Source: Bisgaard Taxon 45 (lineage in GTDB: Bacteria > Pseudomonadota > Gammaproteobacteria > Enterobacterales > Pasteurellaceae). From it: a stretch of 64,000 bases of DNA. The notes under the pieces are model-generated. The model had not been told where the DNA came from. It saw only the letters and a list, made by a program, of their open reading frames with translations, and searched no databases. The position numbers were made by a program, and so were the translations under genes. The stretch is from contig JAQAHH010000006.1 in NCBI GenBank assembly GCA_030783905.1, positions 248,001 to 312,000 of the forward strand, written 5' to 3'. This document shows, in pieces, positions 48,911 to 59,607 of this stretch. Every line of letters starts with the position of its first letter. The stretch's first letter is position 1.

Positions 48911-50014
48911 ATGAAAACAGACAAAACGCTCGTTGTAAAATTTGGCACCAGTACCTTAACGCAAGGATCGGCCAAGTTAAATTTACCGCATATGATGGAC
49001 ATTGTCCGTCAGCTAGCACAACTTCATCAGGCAGGTTTTCGCTTAGTGATTGTGACTTCGGGGGCGATTGCGGCAGGTCGTCATTATTTAAATCATCCTC
49101 AATTGCCGCCTACCATTGCTTCAAAGCAATTATTGGCAGCGGTCGGGCAAAGCCAGTTAATTCAAACGTGGGAAAAATTGTTTGCCATTTATGATATTCA
49201 TATTGGACAGATTTTGTTAACCCGTGCTGATATTGAAGATCGTGAACGCTTTTTAAATGCCAGAGATACGTTACGTGCGTTATTAGATAACCAAATTATT
49301 CCTGTAATTAATGAAAATGATGCGGTGGCAACCTCAGAAATTAAAGTGGGGGATAATGATAATTTATCCGCTTTAGTGGCGATTTTGGTGCAAGCCGAGC
49401 AACTGTATTTATTAACCGACCAACAAGGGCTGTTTGACAGCGATCCTCGCAAAAATCCTGATGCAAAACTGATCAGTCAAGTGGAGAAAATTACCGATCA
49501 TATTCGTTCCATTGCGGGAGGCAGTGGGACGACTTTAGGCACGGGCGGTATGTCCACCAAAATCAGTGCCGCTGATGTGGCCACCCGTTCAGGCATTGAA
49601 ACGGTAATTGCACCGGGGAATCGGGCGAATGTGATTACAGACTTGGCGTATGGACAAGCGATTGGCACTAAATTTCTTGTTCAATCCGATCGCTTAGAAA
49701 GCCGTAAACAATGGCTTTATGCTGCGCCCTCAGCAGGTATTATCACGATTGATGCTGGTGCAGAACAGGCCATGCTCATTCAGCATAAATCCTTATTACC
49801 CGCGGGCATTGTGAAGGTGGCAGGGCGTTTCTCCCGTGGGGAAGTAGTTAAAATCCGCACCTTGCAAGGCAAGGATATTGCCTTGGGTATGCCACGTTAT
49901 AACAGCGATGCACTGCAGTTAATTCAAGGGAAAAAATCGCAAGATATTGAACAACTTTTGGGTTATGAATACGGTGCAGTAGCGGTGCATCGTGATGATA
50001 TGATTGTGTTATAA
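48911..50014 (+). CDS. proB: Glutamate 5-kinase
   Basis: First step of proline synthesis: phosphorylation of glutamate, normally feedback-inhibited by proline. The 367 residues have an amino-acid kinase domain ([57 protein letters not shown]) and a C-terminal PUA domain (about 275-367). The frame opens 23 codons earlier; the ATG at 48911 follows AGAGAAG and fits the family. The partner proA is not adjacent, unlike in E. coli. Confidence 0.96.
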   Translation: MKTDKTLVVKFGTSTLTQGSAKLNLPHMMDIVRQLAQLHQAGFRLVIVTSGAIAAGRHYLNHPQLPPTIASKQLLAAVGQSQLIQTWEKLFAIYDIHIGQILLTRADIEDRERFLNARDTLRALLDNQIIPVINENDAVATSEIKVGDNDNLSALVAILVQAEQLYLLTDQQGLFDSDPRKNPDAKLISQVEKITDHIRSIAGGSGTTLGTGGMSTKISAADVATRSGIETVIAPGNRANVITDLAYGQAIGTKFLVQSDRLESRKQWLYAAPSAGIITIDAGAEQAMLIQHKSLLPAGIVKVAGRFSRGEVVKIRTLQGKDIALGMPRYNSDALQLIQGKKSQDIEQLLGYEYGAVAVHRDDMIVL

Positions 50015-50034
50015 ACTCGGGGGAAGGTAAGAAT

Positions 50035-50361
50035 ATGCAATGGAAACAGGTTCTCACATTAAGTGTTATCGCCACTTGTGTTAGTGGTTGTGTTGAGCAT
50101 AGTGTGGCGTCAGGACAACGCATTGAAGCAGGCAAAGCCTTTCGGGTGACGGGGGAGATACAACGGATGAATACCATGGCTTGTCAAGATAATGATGATT
50201 GGTATTTGGATGGCTATCGTGTGGGGAAATCATTTCGAGAACACCAACAAAAAATGCTGAGTCAACGAACGGCTTACTGTGAAGAACAAACGGGCAAGGC
50301 TGTGCCGGACCAGTTCCGCCATTCGTGGAACAGTGGCTATCAGCAAGGCTTGAAACGATAA
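50035..50361 (+). CDS. Small lipoprotein (DUF2799-like)
   Basis: A 108-residue protein with a lipoprotein signal peptide (lipobox VSGC, Cys19). The mature part has [14 protein letters not shown] and the cysteines and Gly-Tyr repeats ([11 protein letters not shown]) of DUF2799 proteins. Function unknown. It lies 20 nt after proB and may be co-transcribed; a terminator follows 12 nt after its stop. Confidence 0.8.
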   Translation: MQWKQVLTLSVIATCVSGCVEHSVASGQRIEAGKAFRVTGEIQRMNTMACQDNDDWYLDGYRVGKSFREHQQKMLSQRTAYCEEQTGKAVPDQFRHSWNSGYQQGLKR

Positions 50362-50373
50362 ACAATCGAAAAG

Positions 50374-50402
50374 AAAAAGTGCGGAAAATGACCGCACTTT
50401 TT
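50374..50402. terminator. Bidirectional terminator with inverted uptake signals
   Basis: AAAAAGTGCGG / CCGCACTTTTT around a 7-nt loop, between convergent genes. The right arm contains a perfect reverse uptake signal at 50391-50399; the left arm an 8/9 copy. Confidence 0.93.
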
Positions 50403-50420
50403 TATGTCTAGCGTTGAGTG

Positions 50421-51053
50421 TTAAAGAATGGCTAATAATTCCACTTCAAACACTAAGGTGCTGAATGGTGGAATAGACGCGCCCGCACCACGCTCACCAT
50501 AGGCAAGGTTGTGTGGAATGGTTAAACGCCATTTTGAGCCAACAGGCATCATGGATAAGGCTTCGATCCAACCTGCGATGACGCCGTTCACTGGGAATTC
50601 AGCCGGTTGACCACGTTTGACCGAGCTGTCAAATACCGTGCCATCAATTAATGTCCCGGTGTAGTGTACACGCACTTTGTCTTCGCGTGCTGGAATTTGC
50701 CCTTCGCCTTCTACTAACACTTCATATTGCAAACCCGATTCAGTGGTTTTCACCCCTTCTTTTTGGGCATTTTCGGCTAAAAATTGTTTGCCTTCGGCTT
50801 CAATTTCTTTGAATTGGGCTTGTTGTGCCGCCATGGCTTGTTGTTGTAAAGTCTGAAGTGCTTGACTGACTTCATTTAACTCAAGTGCAGGTGGATTTTG
50901 ATTTAATACATCAAAAATCCCTTTCGCGACGGCTTCTGCTGTTACCTCTAGTTGGCTATCTAATAATTGTTGACCGATTTGTAAACCGATTCCATAACTC
51001 CCTTTTGCAGAAAGACTTGCTAATGACACTTGGTCGAAAAATTGTTGACTCAT
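50421..51053 (-). CDS. fklB: FKBP-type peptidyl-prolyl isomerase FklB
   Basis: A 210-residue FKBP22: N-terminal helical dimerisation region ([34 protein letters not shown]) and a C-terminal FKBP domain (about 110-210) with [29 protein letters not shown] and [20 protein letters not shown]. No signal peptide, which favours FklB over periplasmic FkpA. It catalyses cis-trans isomerisation of prolyl bonds. It follows psd by 24 nt on the same strand. Confidence 0.95.
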   Translation of the reverse strand: MSQQFFDQVSLASLSAKGSYGIGLQIGQQLLDSQLEVTAEAVAKGIFDVLNQNPPALELNEVSQALQTLQQQAMAAQQAQFKEIEAEGKQFLAENAQKEGVKTTESGLQYEVLVEGEGQIPAREDKVRVHYTGTLIDGTVFDSSVKRGQPAEFPVNGVIAGWIEALSMMPVGSKWRLTIPHNLAYGERGAGASIPPFSTLVFEVELLAIL

Positions 51054-51077
51054 TGTTTTTCCTATTGTGGTTAAAAA

Positions 51078-51965
51078 TTATTTTTGGTAGGCAAGAATTT
51101 CACCCATTCGCACGGGACTATCCACTTGTAAGTGGGAGGCTAACTGGACACGATCTTTTTCAAATAAATTAATGACCGTTGAGCCTAATTGGAACGCGCC
51201 CATTTCTTGCCCTTTCACTAATTTGACCGCTCTTTCCCCCTCGTAAGTCCAAGTGGTGACTTGTTCTGGACGGGGTGGATTGATTACCCCAGCCCATACT
51301 GTACTCATGCTTGCGGTAATGGTCGCACCGACTAAAATTTGCACCATTTTGCCAAATTCGGTATCAAATACGCAGATCACGCGTTCATTGCGGGCAAATA
51401 AGTTTGGCACATGTTCGGCTAAAAAAGGATTGACCGAGAATAATTCCCCCGGCACATAAATCATTTTACATAAGGTGGCATCGCACGGCATATGCACTCG
51501 GTGATAATCGCGTGGTGAAAGATAGGTGGTGGCAAACTCGCCCTCTTTAAAGTGATTGACTAGCGCTTCATCACCTGCTAACAAATCGCTCAAGCTAAAA
51601 TGATGACCTTTGGCCTGTAGTAATAAATCCTGTTCAATGTGGCCAAGTTGGCTAATCCGACCGTCAGCCGGTAAACAAAGTGCGGTAGGATTTTGATTAA
51701 TGGGACGAGCATTTTCCGCTAAGGGACGAATAAAAAAGGCGTTGAAACTGGCATAATCGCTAAAGTTAGGTTTTGCCGCTTCGTGCATATCCACATTGTA
51801 TTTTTTAGCGAATAATTTGATCACAAAATGGCTTACCGCCCCCCATTCCTGTTTGGCAAACCAGCCGGCAAGACGAGTTAAATAAAGTTGTGGCATCACA
51901 TATTGAAAGGCAATTTTAAGGCGTTGCCAGTAACTAAGTTGTGCTTTTTTTTCTAATATATTCAT
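51078..51965 (-). CDS. psd: Phosphatidylserine decarboxylase proenzyme
   Basis: Makes phosphatidylethanolamine, completing the pathway begun by PssA. The 295-residue proenzyme self-cleaves at LGST near residue 257 ([13 protein letters not shown]), where the Ser becomes the pyruvoyl group. [16 protein letters not shown] and the N-terminal [15 protein letters not shown] are conserved. In E. coli mscM lies downstream; here fklB does. Confidence 0.96.
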   Translation of the reverse strand: MNILEKKAQLSYWQRLKIAFQYVMPQLYLTRLAGWFAKQEWGAVSHFVIKLFAKKYNVDMHEAAKPNFSDYASFNAFFIRPLAENARPINQNPTALCLPADGRISQLGHIEQDLLLQAKGHHFSLSDLLAGDEALVNHFKEGEFATTYLSPRDYHRVHMPCDATLCKMIYVPGELFSVNPFLAEHVPNLFARNERVICVFDTEFGKMVQILVGATITASMSTVWAGVINPPRPEQVTTWTYEGERAVKLVKGQEMGAFQLGSTVINLFEKDRVQLASHLQVDSPVRMGEILAYQK

Positions 51966-51990
51966 GGTGATAAATCATCTTTTTAAGTTA

Positions 51991-52040
51991 GAATAACTGG
52001 CTTGAACAGCCAAACGCTTGGCGATTATAGCAAGTTATTC
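51991..52040 (+). promoter_or_regulatory. bioA promoter bracketed by an inverted repeat
   Basis: TTGAAC (52003-52008) and TATAGC (52026-52031) are spaced by exactly 17 nt. GAATAACT (51991-51998) and AGTTATTC (52033-52040) form perfect 8-bp arms around them, and a second palindrome GCCAA/TTGGC (52009-52022) lies in the spacer. This looks like a repressor-controlled promoter for the biotin cluster; it does not match the enteric BirA box TTGTAAACC. Confidence 0.5.
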
Positions 52041-52106
52041 CGTTTATGTAAGTATTTGCGTGCATTTACACCCATTGAGGTAGCCATTCAGAAGAGAGGT
52101 GAAAGG

Positions 52107-53396
52107 ATGAATGAACAGCAACTTTTGCAATTTGATCGACAACATATTTGGCACCCCTATGCCGCATTAAATGCCGATTTTCCCTTATTTGCGGTAGAGC
52201 GTGCTGAAGGGGTGTATATTCAATTAAAAAATGGTCAACAGTTGATTGATGGCATGTCGTCATGGTGGTCTGCCATTCATGGTTACAATCACCCCGCACT
52301 CAATCAGGCGGCAACGCAACAGCTGAGTCAAATGAGCCATGTGATGTTTGGTGGGCTGACTCACCAGCCTGCGGTTGAATTGGCTCAGCAGCTGGTGAAG
52401 ATTTTACCCGAGGGATTGGACAAAATTTTCTTTGCCGACAGCGGATCCGTTGCCGTTGAAGTGGCGATGAAAATGGCGGTGCAATACCAACATGCCAAAG
52501 GGGAAACGCAACGACACAAATTTGCCACCATTCGTTCAGGTTATCATGGCGACACTTGGCATGCGATGTCGGTGTGCGATCCTGTGACGGGCATGCACAG
52601 TTTGTTTGCCAAAGGCTTGCCTGTGCAATATTTTTTACCTCAGCCCCCCGTGAAATTTGGGCAAGCTTGGCAACCTGCTGCGATACAACCTTTACGTGAT
52701 TTACTGGCAACACACGGCAATGAGATTGCGGGCTTGATTTTAGAACCGGTGGTACAAGGGGCGGGCGGCATGTATTTTTATTCCCCTGAATATTTGGTGC
52801 AAGCCAAAGCCTTGTGTGAGGAATATGGGATTTTGTTGATTTTTGATGAAATCGCCACAGGCTTTGGACGTACAGGCAAGCTGTTTGCCTGTGAACATGC
52901 CAATATCGTGCCTGATATCATGTGTCTCGGTAAAGCCTTAACGGGCGGTTATTTAACCTTATCCGCTACCATTACCCATCAAGCCGTCGCCGAGGTGATT
53001 TGTTCGGGCGAGGCAAAATGTTTTATGCATGGCCCTACCTTTATGGCAAACCCTTTGGCTTGTGCCGTTGCCACAGCCAGCCTCAAACTGCTTTTAGCCA
53101 GCCCTTGGCAACAAAATATTCAACGTATTGAACAACAACTTCGCCAAGGTCTAAGCCAAGCAAACGCCTTAGATTGTGTGGCAGACGTGCGAGTGCTAGG
53201 GGCAATTGGGGTGATTGAAATGAAAGAGGCGGTGAATATGCACACATTACAGCCTCGTTTAGTGAAAAATGGGGTGTGGGTTCGTCCGTTTGGCAAATTG
53301 GTGTATCTTATGCCCCCTTATATTATGTCCAACACACAACTTGCCCAGCTGATTGAGGGGACGATCCGTAGCCTGAAAGAAGACTATGCCCAGTAA
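52107..53396 (+). CDS. bioA: Adenosylmethionine-8-amino-7-oxononanoate aminotransferase
   Basis: PLP enzyme that aminates KAPA to DAPA using SAM. The 429 residues have [32 protein letters not shown], the Asp in [13 protein letters not shown], and PLP Lys in [11 protein letters not shown]. The frame begins at 52002, but the ATG at 52107 matches the family and follows AGAGGTGAAAGG. First of five closely spaced bio genes; bioF starts 11 nt after its stop. Confidence 0.97.
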   Translation: MNEQQLLQFDRQHIWHPYAALNADFPLFAVERAEGVYIQLKNGQQLIDGMSSWWSAIHGYNHPALNQAATQQLSQMSHVMFGGLTHQPAVELAQQLVKILPEGLDKIFFADSGSVAVEVAMKMAVQYQHAKGETQRHKFATIRSGYHGDTWHAMSVCDPVTGMHSLFAKGLPVQYFLPQPPVKFGQAWQPAAIQPLRDLLATHGNEIAGLILEPVVQGAGGMYFYSPEYLVQAKALCEEYGILLIFDEIATGFGRTGKLFACEHANIVPDIMCLGKALTGGYLTLSATITHQAVAEVICSGEAKCFMHGPTFMANPLACAVATASLKLLLASPWQQNIQRIEQQLRQGLSQANALDCVADVRVLGAIGVIEMKEAVNMHTLQPRLVKNGVWVRPFGKLVYLMPPYIMSNTQLAQLIEGTIRSLKEDYAQ

Positions 53397-53407
53397 GGAA
53401 TCAACCG

Positions 53408-54571
53408 ATGATCCAACATTATCAACAGCAGTTAGCCGAGTTAAAGGCACAAAATCAATTTCGTCAACTTCCGCAACTCATTCATCAAGGGCGGTTTATT
53501 CAACGTGAAGGTAAAACCATGTTGAATCTCTCCTCCAATGATTATTTAGGGCTAGCTAACCATGAAGGCTTACGTCAGGCGTTTTTTGCACAATATCAAG
53601 ATCACCTGCCTGCTTTTACTTCCTCTTCTTCCCGCTTATTAACGGGATCCTTTCCCATTTATGATGAATTGGAAACCCTGATGGCACAAGCGTTTGGGCG
53701 AGAAAGTGCATTACTGTTTAACAGTGGTTATCATGCCAATATTGGGATCTTGCCTGCTTTGGCAGATAAAAAAACCTTGATCGTGGCGGATAAACTGGTG
53801 CATGCCAGCATGATTGATGGTATTCGCTTGGCACAATGTGAATTTGTGCGTTTTCGGCATAATGATTACGCCCACCTTGAGCAGATTTTGCAAAAAAATG
53901 ACCGCACTTTTGAACGGATGATTGTGGTGACAGAATCGGTATTTAGCATGGATGGCGACTGTGCGGATCTCAACCAGCTTGTGGCATTAAAACAACAATA
54001 CCCACAAGTGATGTTATATGTGGATGAAGCCCATGCAATTGGCGTGTTGGGGGAAAATGGCTTAGGCTTGGCTGAACAACAAGGCTGCCTTGAACAGATT
54101 GATATTTTGGTGGGCACATTTGGCAAAGCCTTAGCTTCCATGGGAGCTTATGCGGTTTGTGATCAGGTGATTCGAGATTATTTAATCAATAAAATGCGAC
54201 CCTTAATTTTTTCGACTGCTTTACCCCCTTTGAATGTGGCATGGACGCATTTTTTATTTCAACAATTACCGCATTTGAAGGCAGAACGGACACACCTTGT
54301 GAGCTTAAGTCAGCATTTACGCCAAGCAATTGTTGACATTTTTAATGTTCTTATGCCAAGTGAAAGTTGTATTGTGCCTTATATTTTGGGCGATAATGCA
54401 TTAACGGTGAAAACCGCCCAACGTTTGCAACAACAAGGTTATTATTGCTTACCAATTCGTCCACCAACGGTGCCAAAAGGCACGTCTCGCATTCGTTTTT
54501 CACTCACGGCAGACATGTCATTTGCGGAAGTGGATCAACTCATTGCTTGTTTACAGGATTTTGCTGAATGA
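53408..54571 (+). CDS. bioF: 8-amino-7-oxononanoate synthase
   Basis: Condenses pimeloyl-ACP (or CoA) with L-alanine to KAPA. The 387-residue alpha-oxoamine synthase has [40 protein letters not shown] and the PLP Lys in [13 protein letters not shown]. The last codon overlaps the start of bioG by 4 nt. Confidence 0.96.
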   Translation: MIQHYQQQLAELKAQNQFRQLPQLIHQGRFIQREGKTMLNLSSNDYLGLANHEGLRQAFFAQYQDHLPAFTSSSSRLLTGSFPIYDELETLMAQAFGRESALLFNSGYHANIGILPALADKKTLIVADKLVHASMIDGIRLAQCEFVRFRHNDYAHLEQILQKNDRTFERMIVVTESVFSMDGDCADLNQLVALKQQYPQVMLYVDEAHAIGVLGENGLGLAEQQGCLEQIDILVGTFGKALASMGAYAVCDQVIRDYLINKMRPLIFSTALPPLNVAWTHFLFQQLPHLKAERTHLVSLSQHLRQAIVDIFNVLMPSESCIVPYILGDNALTVKTAQRLQQQGYYCLPIRPPTVPKGTSRIRFSLTADMSFAEVDQLIACLQDFAE

Positions 54572-55215
54572 AAACACAACATATTCAACGCCAAGGCGAT
54601 CATTTGATTGTCTATTTTGCAGGTTGGGGGACACCGCCAAGCGTGGTGGCACACCTGATTTTACCGCATAATTATGATTTACTGATTTGCTATGATTATC
54701 AAGATTTAAGCTGTGAGGTGGATTTTTCCGCTTACCAACACATTCGGGTGGTGGCGTGGTCAATGGGGGTATGGGTGGCAGAACGGGTGATGCAAGGCTA
54801 TCCCCTGTTATCGGCTACGGCAATGAATGGCACGGGCTTGCCTTGTGACGATCAATACGGCATTCCCGAAGGGATTTTTGTCGGCACCTTGTCTGGCTTA
54901 AATGACGAAAATCGACATAAATTTGAACGCCGTATTTGTGGTTCAAAAAGTGCCTTGACGGAGTATCAGCAACTTTCATCGCGCCCTACTTTAGCGGAAA
55001 TTCATGCAGAATTGACCGCACTTTATGCCTTTTTACAGCAAGATCGTCGCACGGATCTCATCACATGGAGCAAGGCGATTGTCGGCACCAAAGATAAAAT
55101 TTTCCCTGTGCAAAACCAAAAAGCCTACTGGCAAGATCGTTGTGAGATTCATGAGCTGGAAGGGGAGCATTTGTTATTTCCTCAATTCACCCATTGGGAA
55201 GCCTGTTGGTTGTAG
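54568..55215 (+). CDS. bioG: Pimeloyl-ACP methyl ester esterase BioG
   Basis: A 215-residue alpha/beta hydrolase of the BioG (DUF452) type, which removes the methyl cap from pimeloyl-ACP methyl ester, replacing BioH of E. coli. The nucleophile is Ser65 in [11 protein letters not shown] near residue 20 is the oxyanion region, and His in [10 protein letters not shown] is the probable catalytic base. Position between bioF and bioC confirms the assignment. Confidence 0.92.
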   Translation: MKTQHIQRQGDHLIVYFAGWGTPPSVVAHLILPHNYDLLICYDYQDLSCEVDFSAYQHIRVVAWSMGVWVAERVMQGYPLLSATAMNGTGLPCDDQYGIPEGIFVGTLSGLNDENRHKFERRICGSKSALTEYQQLSSRPTLAEIHAELTALYAFLQQDRRTDLITWSKAIVGTKDKIFPVQNQKAYWQDRCEIHELEGEHLLFPQFTHWEACWL

Positions 55216-55218
55216 AAC

Positions 55219-55983
55219 ATGGCGATCATCAATAAAGGACGCATTAAACAGTGTTTTTCGGCAGCAAGGGGGGATTACGACCAACAGGCGATTGCTCAAG
55301 GTCTGATTCATCAACATTTAATGGGATTAGTGGCGAAAATGGATCCTCGACCCCTTAAACGGGTGCTAGAAATTGGCTGTGGCACAGGGGGATTAACAAA
55401 AGGTTTAATGTCGCATTTACAAGCAGAACATTGGGATCTGAATGATCTGTGCGATATGCAGTCGCACTTACGCAACCAGTTACCGCACCCTTTCCAATTT
55501 CACTGTGGTGATGCCGAGCAACTGCCTTTTCCACACCAATACGATTTAATCGCCAGTGCATCGGTGGTGCAATGGTTTGAAGATAAACCTGGCTTTATTC
55601 AACGCTGTAAAGTGCGGTTAAAACCACGAGGTTTTTTGTTATTCAGCACCTTCACACCAGAAAATTTAAAACAGGTGAAACACCTAACAGGGGTGGGCTT
55701 AACCTATCCCACGCTTGAGATGTGGCGAAATTGGTTACAACCTGAATTTGAGATTCTCACCTTGGAACAACGTGAAATTGTATTGCATTTTGCGGATCCT
55801 TTAGCGGTGTTAAAGCATCTCAAACAAACAGGGGTTACCGCCACCCAACAGCAAGGCTGGACAAAAGGGCAATTACAACGGTTTTGCCAACATTATCAGC
55901 AACATTACACCAATGCACAGCAACAGGTTGAACTGACTTACACCCCGTTGTATGTGTTGGCACGTTTAACATCAAGTGAATAA
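55219..55983 (+). CDS. bioC: Malonyl-ACP O-methyltransferase BioC
   Basis: SAM-dependent enzyme that methylates malonyl-ACP so fatty acid synthesis can build the pimeloyl chain. The 254 residues have KGRIKQCFSAARGDYDQQA, motif I VLEIGCGTGGLTKGL and motif II-like ADAEQLPF-type GDAEQLPFPHQYDLIASASVVQWF. It lies 3 nt after bioG and 9 nt before bioD. Confidence 0.95.
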   Translation: MAIINKGRIKQCFSAARGDYDQQAIAQGLIHQHLMGLVAKMDPRPLKRVLEIGCGTGGLTKGLMSHLQAEHWDLNDLCDMQSHLRNQLPHPFQFHCGDAEQLPFPHQYDLIASASVVQWFEDKPGFIQRCKVRLKPRGFLLFSTFTPENLKQVKHLTGVGLTYPTLEMWRNWLQPEFEILTLEQREIVLHFADPLAVLKHLKQTGVTATQQQGWTKGQLQRFCQHYQQHYTNAQQQVELTYTPLYVLARLTSSE

Positions 55984-55992
55984 GGAAATAAT

Positions 55993-56634
55993 ATGGCACA
56001 GGTTTTTTTTATCAGTGGGATTGATACGGACATTGGCAAAACCATTGCCACAGGTTGGTATGCCAAAAAGCTGATGCAACAAGGGGCGAAGGTGATCACG
56101 CAAAAAATGATCCAAACGGGTTGCCAAGGTATTGCCGAAGATTTGCTCACTCACCGCAAAATACAAGGTATTGCGCTGACTGACGAGGATAAACAAGGCA
56201 TCACTTGTCCTTATGTGTTTGATTATCCTTGTTCGCCCCACTTAGCCGCGAAATTAGCACAACGTACTATTGAGCGTGAAAAAATTGAAAAATGCACCGC
56301 ACTGCTGAGTGAAAAATACGATTATGTATTACTTGAAGGAGCTGGGGGGCTTTGTGTGCCTTACCATGCAGAGGAAACCACGCTGGATTATATTCGTCAG
56401 CAACAGTATCCCGTGATTTTAGTGACTTCAGGTAAGCTGGGGAGTATTAATCATACTTTGCTCAGTTTACAGGCTTGCCAAAGCCAGGGCATCCGCATTC
56501 ATGCGGTGATTTATAATTTATATCCTCCAGCCGATGTCTTAATTAGCCAAGAAACCCAGCATTTTTTACGCCAGTATTTAGCTAAACATCACCCTGAGAG
56601 TGCATTTGAAGTATTGGATTTTATCGCTTTTTAG
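55993..56634 (+). CDS. bioD: Dethiobiotin synthetase
   Basis: Closes the ureido ring of DAPA with CO2 and ATP. The 213-residue P-loop protein has [24 protein letters not shown], and [12 protein letters not shown]. Last gene of the cluster. The final enzyme gene, bioB, is not in this window. Confidence 0.95.
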   Translation: MAQVFFISGIDTDIGKTIATGWYAKKLMQQGAKVITQKMIQTGCQGIAEDLLTHRKIQGIALTDEDKQGITCPYVFDYPCSPHLAAKLAQRTIEREKIEKCTALLSEKYDYVLLEGAGGLCVPYHAEETTLDYIRQQQYPVILVTSGKLGSINHTLLSLQACQSQGIRIHAVIYNLYPPADVLISQETQHFLRQYLAKHHPESAFEVLDFIAF

Positions 56635-56761
56635 TCAGCCTGTGAGCGTGAATGGCACTTGAAATGGCGTGTGCTTTTACCTAAGATGAAGATGTCTCTT
56701 GTTAAGACATCATGGCGTTTAAGTTGTACGCAACATCTTTTTCTTTGAATAAGGAGTGAGT

Positions 56762-57520
56762 ATGAAAATGTCAAAACTCGTTGTCTTCACATTAAGCACA
56801 CTGGCACTCACCGCCTGCCAGCAAGGTGTTAATTCGCAAGACAAGCACACCCATTGGGGTTATACAGGGCATGAAGCCCCCGAGCATTGGGCATCACTTT
56901 CCCCAAAATTTGCCCTGTGCGGTGAGGGAAAAAACCAAACCCCGATTAATATTGTGAATACCATCGACGGTAAATTACCTCCACTTAAACTGGATTATCA
57001 CCCTTCTGATGTAGAGATTGTCAATAACGGACACACCATTCAAGTGGATTTCAAACATGATCACAATACCCTGCAATTGAATGGTCAAACCTATGCATTA
57101 AAACAATTCCATTTCCATGTACCGAGTGAAAACTTAATTCGAGGTAAATCCTTCCCAATGGAAGCCCATTTCGTTCATGCGGATAAAGAGGGCAACCTTG
57201 CTGTGCTTGGCGTGTTATATACCTTATCGGGCGAAAATCAACGGTTAGCTCCGATTTGGCAACATTTGCCACAAAAAGCAGGAGAAAAATATACACTTAA
57301 TACCGCTTTTGATCCGGCAACATTGATGCCGAAAAAACGTGATTATTATCGTTTTAGTGGCTCATTAACCACGCCACCTTGTTCCGAAGGGGTCAGTTGG
57401 TTAGTGTTAAAACATTACGACACCATGAGCCAATCCCAAGTTGAAGCGTTTGCTACGCTGATGAAAGGGCATAATAACCGCCCAATACAACCGATCAATG
57501 CCCGTGTTATTGTTGAATAA
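56762..57520 (+). CDS. Alpha-type carbonic anhydrase, lipoprotein
   Basis: A 252-residue alpha-carbonic anhydrase interconverting CO2 and bicarbonate. Signal peptide with lipobox LTAC (Cys near residue 18) predicts a lipid-anchored, periplasmic enzyme. Zinc ligands are in KQFHFHVPSEN (two His) and EAHFVH (third His). HWGYTGHEAPEHWASL and GSLTTPPCSEGVSW are family hallmarks. Starts also exist at 56756 (GTG) and 56768; AAGGAG best serves 56762. It stands between bioD and opp; a link to bicarbonate-using BioD is only speculation. Confidence 0.93.
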   Translation: MKMSKLVVFTLSTLALTACQQGVNSQDKHTHWGYTGHEAPEHWASLSPKFALCGEGKNQTPINIVNTIDGKLPPLKLDYHPSDVEIVNNGHTIQVDFKHDHNTLQLNGQTYALKQFHFHVPSENLIRGKSFPMEAHFVHADKEGNLAVLGVLYTLSGENQRLAPIWQHLPQKAGEKYTLNTAFDPATLMPKKRDYYRFSGSLTTPPCSEGVSWLVLKHYDTMSQSQVEAFATLMKGHNNRPIQPINARVIVE

Positions 57521-57575
57521 TGAATCGAAAAGTGCGGTCTATTTTGCCACAGTTTTGATGCTAAAACATACAAAA

Positions 57576-57603
57576 AACAACCGCACTTTTTGGTGCGGTT
57601 GTT
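57576..57603. terminator. Bidirectional terminator between carbonic anhydrase and oppF
   Basis: AACAACCGCAC / GTGCGGTTGTT with a T-rich 6-nt loop. Contains the reverse uptake signal at 57580-57588, and another forward copy lies 42 nt earlier at 57530-57538. The flanking A run serves oppF on the minus strand. Confidence 0.8.
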
Positions 57604-57606
57604 ATC

Positions 57607-58596
57607 TCATTCGGCTTTGAAACAGGCCACAACGTGATTATCTCGTCCTTTGAGGAGGGGTTTATCTGCAATGCAGTGTTGATCCGCGAGCGGGCAACGG
57701 GTGCGGAATACACAGCCTGAGGGCGGATTAATTGGGGAAGGCAGATCGCCTTCAAGCAATTGAATTTGTTTATTGCGTTCTAATTGTGGATCAGGAATCG
57801 GTACCGCAGACATTAAGGCTTTGGTGTAAGGATGCTTGGTATCATGATAGACCTGTTCATAATTGCCGAGTTCTACCGCGTTACCGAGATACATCACCAA
57901 CACCCGATCCGAAATGTGTTTCACCACGGCCAAATCGTGCGCAATGAAAATCAAGGAGAGTCCCATTTCACGTTGCAAGGATTTCAATAAGTTGACTACT
58001 TGCGCTTGAATCGACACATCTAACGCAGAGACGGGTTCATCACAAATAATCAATTTCGGTTCCACAATTAAGGCACGCGCAATCCCGATGCGTTGACATT
58101 GTCCACCTGAAAACTCATGGGGATAGCGGTTGATTAAGTTAGGTAAGAGACCCACTTTCATCATCATCGCGCGTACCTTTTCTTTCACTTCTTCTGCGTT
58201 TAAATGAGGTTGGTAAATTTTTAATGGCTCAGCGATGATGCTACCGATGGTCATACGTGGATTCAATGAAGCTAAAGGATCCTGGAAAATCATTTGAATA
58301 TCGCTACGGATCGCTTTCCATTCTTTTGCGCTTTGTTGGGTCAACTCCTTACCTAACCATAAAATATTTCCGCCAGAGCTTTCGACCAAGCCGATAATGG
58401 CGCGGGCAAGGGTCGATTTACCACAACCCGATTCACCCACGATACCCAAGGTTTCGCCTTCATAGAGTTGAAAAGACACATGATTGACCGCTTTTAAGGT
58501 TTGGTGTTTAGCAAAAAATAAGGATGTCGTATCTTTAATCTTGAAATGAACGCTTAAATCCTTGACTTCTAGGATGACTTTTTTTTCTGTGTTCAT
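57607..58596 (-). CDS. oppF: Oligopeptide ABC transporter ATP-binding protein OppF
   Basis: A 329-residue ATPase with Walker A GESGCGKSTLAR, Q-loop, signature SGGQCQRIGIARAL, Walker B LIICDEPVSALD and H-loop IAHDLAVV. The C-terminal peptide-transporter extension has CVFRTRCPLADQHC, a cysteine cluster that binds Fe-S in some relatives. Pairs with OppD. It overlaps oppD by 4 nt and is the last gene of the operon. Confidence 0.95.
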   Translation of the reverse strand: MNTEKKVILEVKDLSVHFKIKDTTSLFFAKHQTLKAVNHVSFQLYEGETLGIVGESGCGKSTLARAIIGLVESSGGNILWLGKELTQQSAKEWKAIRSDIQMIFQDPLASLNPRMTIGSIIAEPLKIYQPHLNAEEVKEKVRAMMMKVGLLPNLINRYPHEFSGGQCQRIGIARALIVEPKLIICDEPVSALDVSIQAQVVNLLKSLQREMGLSLIFIAHDLAVVKHISDRVLVMYLGNAVELGNYEQVYHDTKHPYTKALMSAVPIPDPQLERNKQIQLLEGDLPSPINPPSGCVFRTRCPLADQHCIADKPLLKGRDNHVVACFKAE

Positions 58597-59585
58597 GATG
58601 CGTGACCTCGGATTAATTGCTCAGCAGGGATAAAACAGGCGCGTAAACGTTGATCATTTAATAAAGTTAACGCAGGTGCATTGAGACATTGTGCTGTGGC
58701 ATGAACACAACGTGGTTGGAAAGGACAACCATTTGGTAAGCGTAGTAAATTTGGCGGATTGCCTGGAATGGTGATTAATTCTTCTTCCTGTCCGTCAACA
58801 CGAGGCACGGCACCAATTAAGCCGATAGAATAAGGATGGCTCGGGGTATAGAAAATTTGCTCGGCAGTGCCATATTCCATGGTTCTGCCCGCATACATCA
58901 CAAGGACGTTATCACAAATACCCGCCACAACACCCAGGTCGTGGGTAATCATAATGATAGCGGTGTTAAATTCAGTTTTTAACTCATTTAACAAGGTCAT
59001 AATTTGAGCTTGGACTGTCACATCAAGTGCGGTAGTCGGTTCATCCGCAATCAGTAATTTAGGACGACAAAGTAACGCCATGGCAATCATCACACGCTGG
59101 CGCATACCACCAGAGAATTCATGTGGATACATCTTCATACGTTTACGAGATTCTGGCATTTTTACCGCATCTAACATCCGTACTGACTCTTCAAAAGCGG
59201 TTTTATGATCCATCCCTTTGTGTAGGATCAGGACTTCCATCAGCTGTTCACCGATTTTCATATACGGATTGAGTGACGTCATTGGATCTTGAAAGATCAT
59301 GGCAATTTGCTCCGCGCGCAAGCGGTTTAATTGGGCTTCCGGTAAGTTAAGAATTTCTTGTCCGTTAAATTTAGCCGAGCCTGAAATCCGCCCATTATCG
59401 GCCAGTAGCCCCATTAAAGCAAAAGCGGTTTGTGATTTTCCCGATCCAGATTCACCTACAATACCTAGCGTTTCGCCGGCATTTAAGGAAAACGTCAGAT
59501 TATTGACAGCGGTGACATCACCGTCTGGGGTTTTAAAGGTCACACGCAAGTCTTGTACATCGAGTAATAAGTGATGAGTTGTCAT
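58593..59585 (-). CDS. oppD: Oligopeptide ABC transporter ATP-binding protein OppD
   Basis: A 330-residue ATPase: Walker A GESGSGKSQTAF, signature SGGMRQRVMIAMAL, Walker B LLIADEPTTALD, H-loop MITHDLGVV and C-terminal CPFQPRCVHATAQC. The frame extends 21 codons upstream into oppC, but the ATG at 59585 follows GGAGAG and fits the family. A forward uptake signal lies within it at 59025-59033. Confidence 0.95.
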   Translation of the reverse strand: MTTHHLLLDVQDLRVTFKTPDGDVTAVNNLTFSLNAGETLGIVGESGSGKSQTAFALMGLLADNGRISGSAKFNGQEILNLPEAQLNRLRAEQIAMIFQDPMTSLNPYMKIGEQLMEVLILHKGMDHKTAFEESVRMLDAVKMPESRKRMKMYPHEFSGGMRQRVMIAMALLCRPKLLIADEPTTALDVTVQAQIMTLLNELKTEFNTAIIMITHDLGVVAGICDNVLVMYAGRTMEYGTAEQIFYTPSHPYSIGLIGAVPRVDGQEEELITIPGNPPNLLRLPNGCPFQPRCVHATAQCLNAPALTLLNDQRLRACFIPAEQLIRGHAS

Positions 59586-59607
59586 TTTTTCTCTCCAAGC
59601 GTGAGGA

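Noticed and set aside
52300-52713. A 137-codon antisense frame within bioA
   Set aside because: It is fully inside a conserved aminotransferase gene and its sequence resembles no family I know.
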